Notes: generated by a model from the sequence alone, not told the origin. A stretch of 64,000 nt of DNA from Phascolarctos cinereus (GCF_002099425.1 NW_018344106.1:912501-976500); one strand, 5' to 3'; shown: positions 11,126 through 21,863, counted from the first letter of the stretch. Translations and numbers: made by a program.

Positions 11126-11455
11126 GATAGATAGATAGATAGATAAACAGGTGTTTATAACAGTATAAACAGACACAGATGGGTGGACACATAGTTGGAT
11201 GGCTAGTTACAAAAATGGGTAGATAGATGACTGGATGGACAGATAGATAGATAAATGGGTGGATGGATAGATACATAGAGACCTAGATGGGTAGATGTAT
11301 GGATAGATAGACAGATAAACAGATGTATGGATAGTAGACACATATAGATGGATGGATGCATGCATAGATATGTAGATGGATAGACATGTGGATAGATAAA
11401 CAGGTGTTTATAACAGCATAAACAGACGGATAGATGGATGGATAGATAGATAGGT
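10868..11455. repeat. GATA/GGAT tetranucleotide satellite with internal duplication
   Basis: GGAT, ACAG and GATA units. A near-pure (GATA)n run lies at about 11083-11145. Two longer words recur: GACTGGATGGACAGATAG at 11002 and 11229, and ACAGGTGTTTATAACAG at about 11148 and 11400, so a 230-250 base block is duplicated. Confidence 0.9.
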
Positions 11456-11534
11456 TGATTCCCTTTGCTGGGCACCTTCTCTCCGCTGACACCCATGTTC
11501 AGTTTGCTTTTGTGTGTTGTCATCCCCCATTAGA

Positions 11535-11630
11535 TTATAAGCATCTTGAGGGCAGGAATTTTTTCATATTTGCCCAGTGCCTGGCACATAGTAGATGCTT
11601 AATCAAGGTTTATTGACTGACTGAGCTAGT
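11535..11630 (+). mobile_element. L2 LINE 3' end
   Basis: GATTATAAGCATCTTGAGGG, CAGTGCCTGGCACATAGTAG and TTTATTGACTGACTGA are hallmark L2 3' end words. Sits about 70 bases before carrier exon 8. Confidence 0.8.
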
Positions 11631-11701
11631 TAGCCAATCTAACAAGCTGCCTTTTGCTGGTCATTCATGGAGCCCCCATTGTTCTGCCCTTTTTGTTTCA
11701 G

Positions 11702-11775
11702 AGCCTAGAAGCTCGCAAGTATAAAAACACATTTGACTGCTTCAGCCAGATCTATAAGAGTGAGGGCCTCATGGC
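11702..11775 (+). pseudogene. Carrier exon 8
   Basis: Encodes SLEARKYKNTFDCFSQIY then KSEGLMA, open; human is GLEAHKYRNTWDCGLQILKKEGLKA. Donor GTAAGT. Confidence 0.87.
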
Positions 11776-12850
11776 GTAAGTAACTTGGAAGACTTTCCTA
11801 GACAGGCTTGAGAATTCCAGAGCTTCAGAATACTAATCCATGTCTAGGATCGTCTATCCATTTTTCACTAGTGATTCCACCCTGAAACATGGCCGCGGGC
11901 CTTGGTCTTCTGTGTCACTGCCTTAGGTCCCTGGGGCCCAGGGAGCCCCCTCCAGGGGAAGTAGAGAGCAGACCTCCCCATCCCCACCCACCCCCGACGC
12001 TGCCCAGCTGGGGGTTCGAAGAGGGGAGGGAAGCCCGGTACTCACCCTGACTACTCCCTGGCTCACCTTATCATTAGTTTTCAGTTTCCATTCTTGGCTC
12101 TGCCTTATTCATACAGCTTCTGTGTGGCATGTTTGGAAAAAAAAAGGTTCAGGAGGGTTGTGGAAGCTGTGTTTAAGCACTTGAAGGGAGGAGCCTTGGA
12201 GGAGGGAAGAGGGAGGGATGAACTTCAGGGGGGGAGGGATCTCCTGTGAGTGGACCGGCCCCTGTGGGCGGATCTCCGAGAAGGGGATGGCCAAGAGTCA
12301 GATGCTTTGTTGTGGGGGACGGCTGTCCAGCCTGAGTAACCTCCCAAGGTTCCCTGTTCCCTCGTGCTGTGCTGGGTGCTACACAGAGCTCTGGCCTCTG
12401 GGGTCTGAATACCCCCTCAGAGCCTCCCCAGCCTTTTCCATAAAATGATGACCCCAACAGCACCCATTCTGAGGCACGCATCCAAAAGGTCAGTGGTCAT
12501 GGTCGGGGTCTTTAGGACAATCCTAGAACTAGAGATGAGGAGGTGAAAACCCCTCCTGTCCTCCAGGAGGAAATGGCCCAGATGGAGGAAGAGACTTGCC
12601 CAGGGTCTCACAGCCAAGGCTTCCTGGCCCCGTCCTCTGAATCACCCAGCCAGAGACCTTGAGGGTCTTTCCAGGGTCTGGAGGAGGAAGACATGCGCTC
12701 CCACCGGGGTCTTCTTGGCTTTGAGCTGCTGGGATGCATGAGGACACTTTGGGTCCTTGGAGAGTGTGAGAGCGGCCGGCTGTTAGGCAAGGAAGGGGAA
12801 GGGGAGCCTGGAACCAAGGCAAGCTGTCCCCATCTCTGGAGAGCTCCTCA
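11776..12850. other. Carrier intron 8, left part
   Basis: No coding or clear repeat signal seen in about 1 kb. Confidence 0.35.
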
Positions 12851-12851
12851 C

Positions 12852-13066
12852 TTGAGGCCTCAGCCACTCATCAGCTGGGTGACCCAGGGCCAGTCACGAG
12901 ACCTCTGCCTGTCTCGGTCTCCTCATCTGTTAATTGGGGACAATAAGAGCACCTCCCTCCCAGGGCTGTTGTTGTGGAGATCAAATGAGATAATCATCGT
13001 AAAGTGCCTAGCACCGTGCCATGTCAGCACCTGGGAAATGCTGTAGAAATGTTAGTCATTACAATG
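12852..13066 (+). mobile_element. MIR/THER1-type SINE
   Basis: AGCTGGGTGACCCAGGGC, CTCATCTGTTAATTGGGG and GATCAAATGAGATAATC follow the MIR order. Confidence 0.85.
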
Positions 13067-13204
13067 GCCCAGGTCAGAACTCGAAGTGCCCGCTGGTTTG
13101 ATCTTGCGTCAGTGATGACAACCACAAAAGGACAGAGCCCAAGCCATAGGTGTTTCTTAGAGGTGGAGGAAGCTGCCCTGTGTAAACAGGAGGCTTTACC
13201 TGCC

Positions 13205-13822
13205 CAAGGAAGGAAAGAAAGAAGGCGGGAGGGAGAAAGGAGAGGGAGGGGGACGAAGGAAGAGAGGGGGGTGGGAAGGAAGGAATAAGAAAGGGAGAGA
13301 AGGAAGGAAGGAGAGGGGAGTGAGAGGAAGGAAGAAGAAAGGGAGGGAAGGAAGGAGGAAGGGAAGTGACAGGGGAGAGGGAGGAAGGAAGGAAGAAGAA
13401 AGGAAGGAAGGAAGGGAGGAAGCCACAGAAGGAAGGAGGAAGGAAGGAAGGAATAAGAAAGGGAGGGAAGGAAGGAAGGGGGAGAGGGAGGAAGGAAGAA
13501 GAATGGGAGGGAAGGAAGGAGGGAGGGAAGTGACAGGAGAGGGAGGAAGGAGAGAGGGAGGAAGTCACAGAAGGAGAGAGGGAAAGAGGGAGGAAAGAAG
13601 GAAGAAGAAAGGGAGGGAAGGAAGGAAGGAGGGGGAGAGGGAGGAAGGAAGAAAGGGAGGGAAGGAAGGAGAGGGGGGAGGAAGTCACAAAAGGAGAGAG
13701 GGAAGGAGGGAGGGAGGGAGGGAGGAAGGAAGGAAGGAAGGAAGGAGAAGGAAGGAAGGAAGGAAGGAAGGAAGGAAGGAAGGAGGGAGGGAAGTGACAG
13801 AAGAAGAGAGGGAGGGAGGAGG
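13205..13822. repeat. 620-bp purine (GGAA/GGGA) tract with higher-order units
   Basis: Almost only A and G on the plus strand. GAAGGAAGGA runs alternate with islands carrying GTGACAG or GTCACA at about 13366, 13528, 13563, 13685 and 13794, so a longer unit was copied. Serine/leucine/proline-rich frames on the minus strand (up to 302 codons) are artefacts. Confidence 0.95.
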
Positions 13823-13823
13823 G

Positions 13824-14042
13824 CTTTATTAAGCCTTTGCCATGTGCCAGGCACTGGGCTAAACACATTTCCCATTTTTGTCATGTGGCCTTCACAACAA
13901 CTCTGGGAGGGAGGAGCTGTTATTCTCCCCATTTTATAGAGAAGGGAAATGAGGCAGGCAGATGTTCAGTGACTGGCCCAGGGAATGCCTAAGGCTGAAT
14001 TTGAACTCAGGTCTCTTCCAGTCCAGTCCAGTGGTGCCCCCT
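13824..14042 (-). mobile_element. MIR/THER1-type SINE, reverse
   Basis: CCATGTGCCAGGCACTGGGC, CTCCCCATTTTATAGAG and TTTGAACTCAGGTCTCTTCC are the complement of MIR. Confidence 0.85.
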
Positions 14043-14111
14043 GGCTGAAGGGAGGGAGAGGGGCTCTTTTTCCGGAGGACATTTCTTTTTCACTCCTTTC
14101 CTGCTTCCCAG

Positions 14112-14229
14112 GTTTTACAAGGGAACCATTCCCTGTCTTGGCAGAGTTTGCCTGGACGTGGCCGTTGTCTTTGTCCTGTATGAAGAAATCATCAAGTTTC
14201 TCAACCTGATTTGGGTGACTAAATGGTAA
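14112..14229 (+). pseudogene. Carrier exon 9 and stop
   Basis: Encodes [19 protein letters not shown] then [19 protein letters not shown] and TAA at 14227-14229. Human reads [16 protein letters not shown]; the first Arg (human 282) is Cys here. Confidence 0.88.
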
Positions 14230-14944
14230 GCAGGATGTGGGCAGGTCGAGGGCAGGGCCCCAGCCCTCTGGCCTCTAGCTCCCTGTGGCCCTTGCTCCTC
14301 CAGAGTCCCTAGAAGCTGGTGGCTGAGCTGGGGCTTCCCCATGGACCCCAAGATTCTGCCTCTGACTTGCTGATGTGTCTCTGGAAACAGTTTTTTGGAT
14401 CCAGGGTCCAAGTTGTTGCATTGGTCCAGGGGGTGTGAGGAGACGGAAGGGGCTGTGTCCCTCCTGCTCCTCCCCCAGCCCCCGACAAGAATGGGCCCTC
14501 CCTCTTCCGAGGCAGAGGAGGAGACCGGTCTATGGGCAGGGCTTTTTGGAAGACTGAACCCACTGCCCTGGGGCTGCCTCCTGGGGACCTGGCTTCTGGA
14601 GAGACACCCCTCACCCCCAGCCTTGACTTCACTGTGAGGGTGCTGTTGACCTTTTAAGCCAGACTTACTTATCTGGGAGCTGCCTTCTCTTCTGTGCCTC
14701 CTTCCCTCCCAGAGGACACCACCAAGCCGATGCCTGCTATGGAAATGCCCCAGGAAGTCCCTGAGGCCACCGCTGGCTGCTGGGGGTGGAGGCCACTATC
14801 CACTTCCGCTTGAGCCTCCTTTGATGGGCATAGGCACAAGGCCCCTGACCTGACTAGAAAGAAGCCTTCTGCCTCAGCTTTCCAGCCAGACACCCCTGGG
14901 GTCCTTTCCTTTAAAGTTCTGCTGGCCTGTATCAGACCATGCAC
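14230..14944. other. Sequence 3' of the carrier
   Basis: Would be 3' untranslated DNA of the carrier. No AATAAA is seen until the LINE tail that follows. Confidence 0.4.
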
Positions 14945-15075
14945 CATTTGGGGGACAGGAATGGAGGGAGGGAGGGAGGGAGGGAGAAAAAAGTTTGGAA
15001 CTCAAGCTATTATAAAGGTGAATGCTGAAAACTATCTTTACATGTAATTGGAAAAAATAAAATACTAATAAGTAG
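14945..15075 (+). mobile_element. LINE-1 3' tail
   Basis: GGGAGGGAGAAAAAAGTTTGG, then CTGAAAACTATCTTTACATG and AATTGGAAAAAATAAAATAC, like the tail at 43.4 kb. It contains the first AATAAA (15056-15061) downstream of the carrier stop. Confidence 0.65.
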
Positions 15076-15904
15076 GGGGGGAAAATACAGCCCTGCTACC
15101 ATTTGTGTCAGAAGCATGAACTTCGTCCCCCCTTCATCAGAAAGAAGGGGGTCAAAGTCTCTTTTGTGGGAGACACCAGTCTGCCCAGTGGGCATGCTCC
15201 ATGGAAACGGTTCTCTCTTGCCAAGAAGGGGTCTGGGGCAGTGCTGATGTAGACGAAGGCATGAGTCTCCAATGGGGGTGTCTGGGGCAGCCCTGGTGTA
15301 GATGAAGGAGTCTCCAAAGTGAGGATAAGGAGCTACTCAGAAGACAACACAAAGCAGAAGTCACTAGTTACTAATTACTAATTCATTACTAAACTGAAGC
15401 TCCAAGATAAATAGATCTGCGGACTAGATGAAATAGGCAGGATCTGTTATTTATGTTTATTTTCTCATTCAGCCTGGCAGGTCAGTGGAGGCTCCCAAAA
15501 CCTTTCACTGCTGGGGGCTCACCATACTGGGCCCTAACCCTGCCTTAGCACTCCCTCCGCATCTCAAGGGACACCCCCCAGCCACTCTCAGTCTCCCCTG
15601 AGCAGAGATTAGAGGCATGCACCAGCTGTCCTGGCAAGAAGCAAACACAGACCCCAACCCAGTGTTCAAGAAACCCAGGAAGCTCATGCCCCTTCCACAA
15701 GAACTTCTGGGGAAATAAGAAAGTAATTTGGGAGAAAACATTGGTGCCCATGAATTATAGCTGACTGCTAATAGGGAAGGGCAGACTCTAAGTAGAAAAG
15801 GGCACACCTTGAAAAATAAGAAGAATGGAAGGTTATCTATCTTTCACAATCATGGCTTGAGGGAAAATAATTCTTAACTAGACCCAAGATAGAAAATATT
15901 TTTT
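15076..15904. other. Intergenic, no assigned feature
   Basis: A two-fold repeat is visible at about 15230-15310 (GTCTGGGGCAG and GATGTAGACGAAGG-like words twice). Nothing else recognised. Confidence 0.35.
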
Positions 15905-16676
15905 AAAAGACACATATTCTAACTATGCCCAAAGGGCTACAAAAATGTGCATACCCTTTGATCCAGCAATAGCACCTCCAGGGCTATATCCCGGAGAGAT
16001 AATACATATGGGAAAAGGACCCACATGTACAAAAATATTCATAGCAGCTCTTTTTTGTGGTGGCAAAGAGTTGGAAATTGAGGCGATCGATGCCCATCCA
16101 TTGGGGAATGGCTGAGCAAGTTGTGGTATTTGAATGTAATGGAATACTATTGTGCTATAAGAAATGATGAGCAGGCTGACTTCAGAAAAACCTGGAAAGA
16201 CTTATATGGTCTGATGCTGAGTGAAGTGAGCAGAACCAAGAGGACTTTGTACATAATAACAGCCATGTTATGCAATGACTAAGATTGTTAAACTGAACCC
16301 TTCTCAGCATTACGAGGATCTAAGACATCTCTAGAGGCCTCGGGATGGAAAATGCTGTCCACATCCAAAGAAAGAACTATGGAAGTCAAATCGCTATCAC
16401 TTATTTTTACCTTCTGTTGAGTTTTGTTTCATCTTTCTGATGGTTCCTCCTATTGGTTTTAATTTTTACTTACAACATCACTAATGTGAAAATATGTTTA
16501 ATAGGAATGTAAATGTAAAGCCTATATCAGATTGTGTGCCGTCTTGAGGAGGGTGGGGGGGAGAAAGGGGGAGAAAAATTTTCAACTCAAAAGCACATGG
16601 AAGTGATTGTTGATAAATCAAAATAAATTAATAAAATTTAAAAAAACAAAAATAAAAATAAAAAGACACACATTCT
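15905..16676 (+). mobile_element. 5'-truncated LINE-1 with target-site duplication
   Basis: Holds the C-terminal part of L1 ORF2 (GCCCATCCATTGGGGAATGG region, encoding WLNKLWY-like residues in better copies), the 3' untranslated region and an A-rich end. Flanked by 16-base direct repeats AAAAGACACATATTCT (15905) and AAAAGACACACATTCT (16661), one mismatch, as expected for target-primed insertion. Confidence 0.9.
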
Positions 16677-16737
16677 TTTAATTAAAAAACCCCACAAACT
16701 TGTGCCCAAATAAAACCCACACAGCTAAAAGAAGAAA

Positions 16738-16962
16738 ATAATAATATTAACTAACATTGAGGTAGCACCTGCTATGTGCCTGACACTGCGCTGTGTGCTT
16801 ACAAACTTGATTTCATTTAATCTCACAGCAAGCCTGGGAGGTAGGTGGTATTACAATCCTCCTTTTATGGATGAGGAATCTGAGGCTGACGGGTAAAGAA
16901 ACTTGCCCAGGGTGACCCAGCTTCGCTGGATTTGAACTTAGGTCTTCCTGACTCCAAGGGAA
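16738..16962 (-). mobile_element. MIR/THER1-type SINE, reverse
   Basis: CTATGTGCCTGACACTGCGC, TTTTATGGATGAGGAATCTG, CTTGCCCAGGGTGACCCAGC and TTTGAACTTAGGTCTTCCTG. Confidence 0.87.
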
Positions 16963-16984
16963 AGATTTTCATGAAACGTCTCTC

Positions 16985-17480
16985 ATAAAATATTCAGAGC
17001 AGCACTATATATTTTTTCACTTTGAAAACCATATGTTTTATTAATGCCTTTCATCTTTCCTTCCTAATTCTTTCCCACTTGACCCCTCCCTTGTGTCCAA
17101 GAAAAACAAGTAAGCAGAAGCATTCATAGTAGACACCGTGTCTGAATGTGCACTCTATACGGTCCTGGTAGCGCCCCCCCTCGACCCCTCTCCATTGCTG
17201 GGAGGGAGCTCTTTTCTCCAAGCAGGATCTTCACTGCTGGTGGTGGCAGGTTTCACGACTCAGGGTTTAGCTTCAGTGACCTTTTCATTGATCTCATTGT
17301 AATCATTGAACCTTTTCTCATCTTGGTTTTCATTTCACTTGGCATCAGTTCACGCAAATCTGGCTTTTCTCAGAATTTGCAACTTTTGCCATTTCTTACC
17401 CCACAAGACCCGAGTCGCTTTCCACCGTTCCCCCTCAATGGGCATCTCTTTACTATTGTAGAAGAGACATGTACAGATAG
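16985..17480 (-). mobile_element. Probable older LINE-1 fragment, reverse
   Basis: GAAAAACAAGTAAGCAGAAG, GTCTGAATGTGCACTC and TTCACTTGGCATCAGTTCA resemble, in complement, an older L1 3' region found in marsupials. The family assignment is from memory. Confidence 0.4.
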
Positions 17481-18139
17481 TCCTGGCACTGCATCTATTC
17501 CCCTGGCATCCCTCCTTACTTCCCACTTCCAGAGAGACTCCCTTTACAAGGAAGAATGCTATTGAAGGAGAGGAAAAAGGAAGAGAGAAAAATTGGAAAA
17601 GCTGATCAGTGCATCACCAAACGCACATGACTCGTTCCATGCTATGGACCCCAGCTCTCCAAAGAGCAGAGAAAGCCTTCCTTCCAAAGAGATCAGCACT
17701 GCAGAGTCCTCAGCCCTGGTAAAGGCCCATGGCCAATACTCCCTCCCCTCTTCTCTTCTGGGAACCAGGCGGGCTGTCTGGAGTTTGCAGTATTCACTTC
17801 AGACTGTCGGGAGGTGGACGATCTTTCCAGGCCATGGTTTCTCTGCTCCCACTTCAGGGAGTCTGTCCAAGATCCACCATCCTCCTGCTGCTTGCTGCTT
17901 CTTACTACGCAGGAATATCCTATTATATTCAGGTCCCACTATTGGTGAAGATGCTCCCTGGCTGGTGGACAGCGACTTTGTGTCCAGCACAGCCCAAAAG
18001 GCACAAATGAAGCTCCCCATCTGAACAGACAAAGAACAGACACCTAAGGCTTGGATGAAAACCTCCTGTTTCAAAGAACACACTTCTTATCAAGAGGCAC
18101 CTGGAACAGCAAACGTCACAACTTCCACTTCCTACCCAT
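17481..18139. other. Intergenic, no assigned feature
   Basis: Open frames occur but show no family match. Confidence 0.3.
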
Positions 18140-18260
18140 CCCACTGGCAAAGACAGGGGAAGATAGAAATCGTCACCATCGGTCAGGCTGTGACAAATCC
18201 AGGGAGCTGTGAATGCACACAGCCACTTTGGAAAACAGTGATGCCTGTTCTTTAACCCAA
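18140..18260 (+). mobile_element. Old LINE-1 fragment
   Basis: TGGCAAAGACAGGGGAAGAT, CAGGCTGTGACAAATCCAGG and GAGCTGTGAATG match the L1 stretch just upstream of the segment retained in the 27.8-kb copy. Confidence 0.45.
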
Positions 18261-18261
18261 G

Positions 18262-18400
18262 GGTCCCACATTTGCTTGTTTTACAGATGAGGAAACTGAG
18301 GCCCTGAGGCAAAGCAGAGAGTGTCCTTCCCCACTCCCATAGTCAGTGGGAGAGAGGAGAGGTTTCAGGACCTGCCGGCCTCAGTGGTTCTCATAGGCCA
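18262..18400 (-). mobile_element. MIR fragment, reverse
   Basis: TTTTACAGATGAGGAAACTG with GAGGCCCTGAGGC. Confidence 0.6.
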
Positions 18401-18654
18401 CTTTGCTGGGATTCCCAGGGAGACCCTGGGTTGGTGGGCCTTGCTGACCTCTCCATGGCTCAGCAGTTCTGATGATCAGAACTGAATGAGGCTGGTTCCA
18501 ATCCATTCAGCAGGTGTGACCTGTGCAGGCTGGGTGACAGAGCCGGCAAACATTTTCATGATGACGGCTGGCGTGCCAGTAGCCACCCACTGAGCCAGGA
18601 GTCCAGAGCACCGACGCCTCCCCACCCCATCCCCCTTCCCCCAGCTGCCTGCAG

Positions 18655-18790
18655 AGAGCACTAGGTTTGGAGTCCAAAGGCTTGGTTTCAAATCTAGACC
18701 CTCGAACTTGCTGTGGCCTCAGTGTCCTTGCCTGTCAAGTGAGGAGCTTGGGCTGGGGTTCCTCCCAGCTGGAGCCCCCAGTGACCAGTG
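18655..18790 (+). mobile_element. MIR fragment
   Basis: GAGCACTAGGTTTGGAGTCC, GGTTTCAAATCTAGACC and a CTCAGTGTCCTTGCCTG segment. Confidence 0.55.
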
Positions 18791-19424
18791 TAGGTGACCA
18801 TTCTTTCCAGAGCACCTGTTGCCTCATCCACTAGAGGTCAGTGTTAACACACATGCTGGGCCTTGGAGACAGAGGAGGGACTGACCGGTCCAGGAGGGGA
18901 GAAGGCCTGCCAGGTGCTGCAGGCCTGGCCTGGGTCGGGCTACTTGGCCCCGCCTTGAGAGCTGGAGACTTTCAGAGACACCCACCTACCAGTACCGTGA
19001 CCCAGACCAGGGACCTTGGGACTGGCAAGCCCCAGCAGGTCAGACAGAGCAAGCCGGTCCCTGGCCAGCCTAAGCTGAAGTGCCGCGGGCAGAGACAGCC
19101 CAGCCAGCCCACTGGCTTATAGCTGAGGGTGTATCTGTGGGGAGGTGGGGGATGCTGACGCTGATCATTGCCCCTCTGGGACCTCCCAGAGGACGTTTGA
19201 AAGTCACTGGGATGGAAATACTTCCCAAGCTTCAGGTGTTCCTGCAGGTGAGAGCTGGGGCTGGTTTCCAGAGTTTCCACAGTAGGGGCCGGCCACAAAA
19301 TGATCACACTTGGCCTCCTGCCAAGGCTGTGAGGGCTGGGGTGGGGGGGAGCCACAGGGGAACGCGAAGGATGCCCTCAGGAGCTCATGTGCCACTGGGG
19401 GAGGCCCTGGATCGCTACAAAGGA
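18791..19424. other. Intergenic, no assigned feature
   Basis: No gene or clear repeat recognised. Confidence 0.3.
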
Positions 19425-19720
19425 AGTACAAGGTAGTTCTGGGCCAGGGGTGTCTGGTCAGCAAAGGCCTCATGCAGCATGTGGCCTTTGGTCTGAGCTT
19501 TGAAAGAAAGCAAGGCTCCAAAAAGCTGAGACCAGCCAGAGGGTTGTGTCTGATCCCACAGATAGTCACGAGTCACTGAAGCTTGTCTGGCCCACAATGA
19601 CCTGGTCAGGCTTGCTGAGCATTAGGAAAATCACTGGCATCTGTGTGAAGGATGGAGAGGAGTGAGGAGAGAGAGAGGTGGGGAGACCAAGGAGGCCACT
19701 GCCATGGGGCCAGAGGAGAC
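19425..19720 (-). mobile_element. L2 LINE fragment, reverse
   Basis: TGAGCTTTGAAAGAAAGCAA, GACCTGGTCAGGCTTG, GAAAATCACTGGCATC and GGGGAGACCAAGGAGGCC fit L2 read backwards. Confidence 0.6.
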
Positions 19721-20139
19721 TGGGGCCACAGAGCATGACAGCAGAGGATGGAGGGAGAGGTGCTGCAGCAGGCAACAAGCCTGATGAAGTGCCTACTGTG
19801 TGCCAGGTGCTAGGAAGATAAGAGGGAGCTGGGAGAAGGGGTATGGTGACATAGAAGGCATGGCCAGCCCAAGCCCATCCCCAGTGCAGGCCCCCCAAAG
19901 GAACTCCCCACTGGGAGAAGAGGGCAGGCATGATAGACACAGGAGGTCAGAAGGCAGCTGGGAGGCAGAAACACAGAGATCTGGCAGTGCCCTAGATACC
20001 AGGAGAGGGAAGTGGGATGGAGTTGGTGATACCAGCAGAGGGAAGGATGGAGGGGCCTTGACTGGAACAGGGTAGATGGAGGAATGGGGGTGCCCTTCTC
20101 AGCCTCCCCTGGCACAGCCCCACCTGGCTGTACTGCCAA

Positions 20140-20610
20140 AAGCACAGATCTGATCCTGCCAAGGTTCCCTGTTACCCACCCCCAAGACTCAATAGAAACT
20201 GGTTCCCAGCCAGCCTTTCCAGGCTCATCTCCCCCGCCCGCTCTGTTTAGCCTCCCCTGGCACCTTCAAGGCTCCAGCTACCTCCTCCAGGAGGCCTGTT
20301 CTGATTGCCCTGGTCATTTGGTTCTATCCTCTAGGAAAAGGCACGTAGCAGGCAGGGCCACATTGGCACTGTCACATTCAGTGGCTCAGAGAGAAACAAG
20401 GTGTTCCCCAGACAACCCTCTCCTAGCCTCCAGAAGGAAATGTGTGTGCTTGGTGATTTTCTAGTCCGTAAGACAATTATATGCTGATGACCCAAGGGCA
20501 GGGACAGGTTTACTTTCCTCTTTGTGGGCCCAGGACTGAGCATGGGGTCTGGAAGGAACTTCATAGACTTTGCATAAATGTTTGATTGACTCATTGACAC
20601 ACTGCATAAC
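20140..20610 (+). mobile_element. L2 LINE pieces
   Basis: TCCAGCTACCTCCTCCAGGA, GGCCTGTTCTGATTGCCC, then GGGCAGGGACAGG and AAATGTTTGATTGACTC at the 3' end; the middle is lost or diverged. Confidence 0.6.
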
Positions 20611-21368
20611 TCCCTGAAACTGGGGTGGGGGGCAGGTAGTGTGCCTGAAGTGAAATCTCTTTGTGCTCCTGAAATGAGTTTTAGGACCCCCTCCTCCCTC
20701 CCCCTCTCCATCCTTGTGCTGTCAATCCTAGGGCAAGGGAAGGGAGCAGGACCTTTCATCAGACTGATTCCAAGAGTCTAAGAGGTCCTGACAGACATGA
20801 ACTCACCCATACCAGTGCCTCGTGAACTGCCTGGCTGATTCCATGGGCACATGCCTGATGCCAGAGCTATGCAGGGCCCACAAGCGGGTCATCTTAACCC
20901 TGTCCCATAGCACACCTGGGCCCATCTATCCCTGAGGAGACCCAGAAGGGAAGGCAACAGAAGAAATGCATCAGCACCCTCAGGAAGGCAGAATAAGCTG
21001 GGCGCCAGCCCAACCAGTGGGCCGGGACATTGAGAACCTAAGGGCATCCATGAAAAGTCTATGAACAAACTGCTGAGGAACTTAACCCCTGTCAGAGCAG
21101 CATAACAGCATCTCCCACACTGGGAGATGACAGAGCCCACTGGGAAGCCCTCTTCTGCACCTACTGGCCCCCTGGCCCTCCCTGGGCCTCAGACCATGGA
21201 TGGGCTAACTCTACATGCAAGCACAGGCTTCGGCACAGCCTGTCGTCTGCCTTCATGTCAGGAACTGGGGGCTCAGAGCAATTATGATTGAACTTATAAC
21301 CTTTCACCTTGTTTGTGTTCAAGGCCCGACCTTGGGAGTCAGATGAAACCTATGGACCTCTTCTCAAA
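20611..21368. other. Intergenic, no assigned feature
   Basis: Nothing recognised on either strand. Confidence 0.3.
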
Positions 21369-21863
21369 ATGATGTTTTTTGATGAACAGGCAGACTCAGA
21401 AAAACCTGGAAAGACTTGCATGGACTGATGCAGAGTGAAGCAAACAGAACCAGAAGAATGTTATACACAGTAAGAGCCACAGTGTTCGATGACTAATATT
21501 GATAGACTCAGCCCTTCCCAGCAATGCAAGGTTCTAAGACATCTCCAAAAGTCTCGTGATGGAAAATGCTGTCCACATCCAAAGAAAGAACTATGGAGTT
21601 TGAATGTAGACCAAAGCATACTATTTGCTCTTTTTTTTTCTTCTGTTTCATTTTGTTTCCTCTTTCTCATGATTTCTCCCATTGGTTCTAATTCTTCCTT
21701 ACAACATGACTAATGCGAAAATATGTTTAATAGGAATGTATATGTATAGCCGGTATCAGATTGCATGCCATCTTGGAGAGAGAGGGGGAGAAAAATTTAA
21801 AACTCAAAAGCTTATGGAAGTGATGTTGATAAATCAAAATAGATAAATATGATGTTTTTAGAT
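21369..21863 (+). mobile_element. 5'-truncated LINE-1
   Basis: Begins at AACAGGCAGACTCAGAAAAA, keeps the end of ORF2 and the 3' region. Near-direct repeats ATGATGTTTTTTGAT (21369) and ATGATGTTTTTAGAT (21849) flank it, likely the target-site duplication. Confidence 0.85.

Larger units (their letters stand above)
4816..14229 (+). pseudogene. SLC25A1-like mitochondrial citrate carrier, nine exons, probably inactivated
   Basis: Exons: 4816-4933, 6312-6418, 6582-6681, 7507-7645, 8738-8822, 9063-9167, 10319-10434, 11702-11775, 14112-14229; all introns are GT-AG and phases fit. The product matches human SLC25A1 along its length: [75 protein letters not shown]25A1 exchanges mitochondrial citrate for malate across the inner membrane. 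All three carrier motifs PX[DE]XX[KR] are present (PTEYIK, PLETIK, PIDVVK). Against function: exon 2 is one base short (107 bases) after the codons for EYIKT, exon 5 has an in-frame TGA at 8774-8776, and the residue matching human Arg282 is Cys (PCLGRVC). Exons sum to 962 bases, not a multiple of three. It keeps introns, so it is not a processed copy. Sequencing error remains possible. Human SLC25A1 is on 22q11, so this is likely a separate paralogue. Confidence 0.8.

Noticed and set aside
13024-13932. 302-codon frame on the minus strand, Ser/Leu/Pro/Phe-rich
   Set aside because: Lies across the GGAA purine tract; composition follows the repeat, with no family match or splice context.
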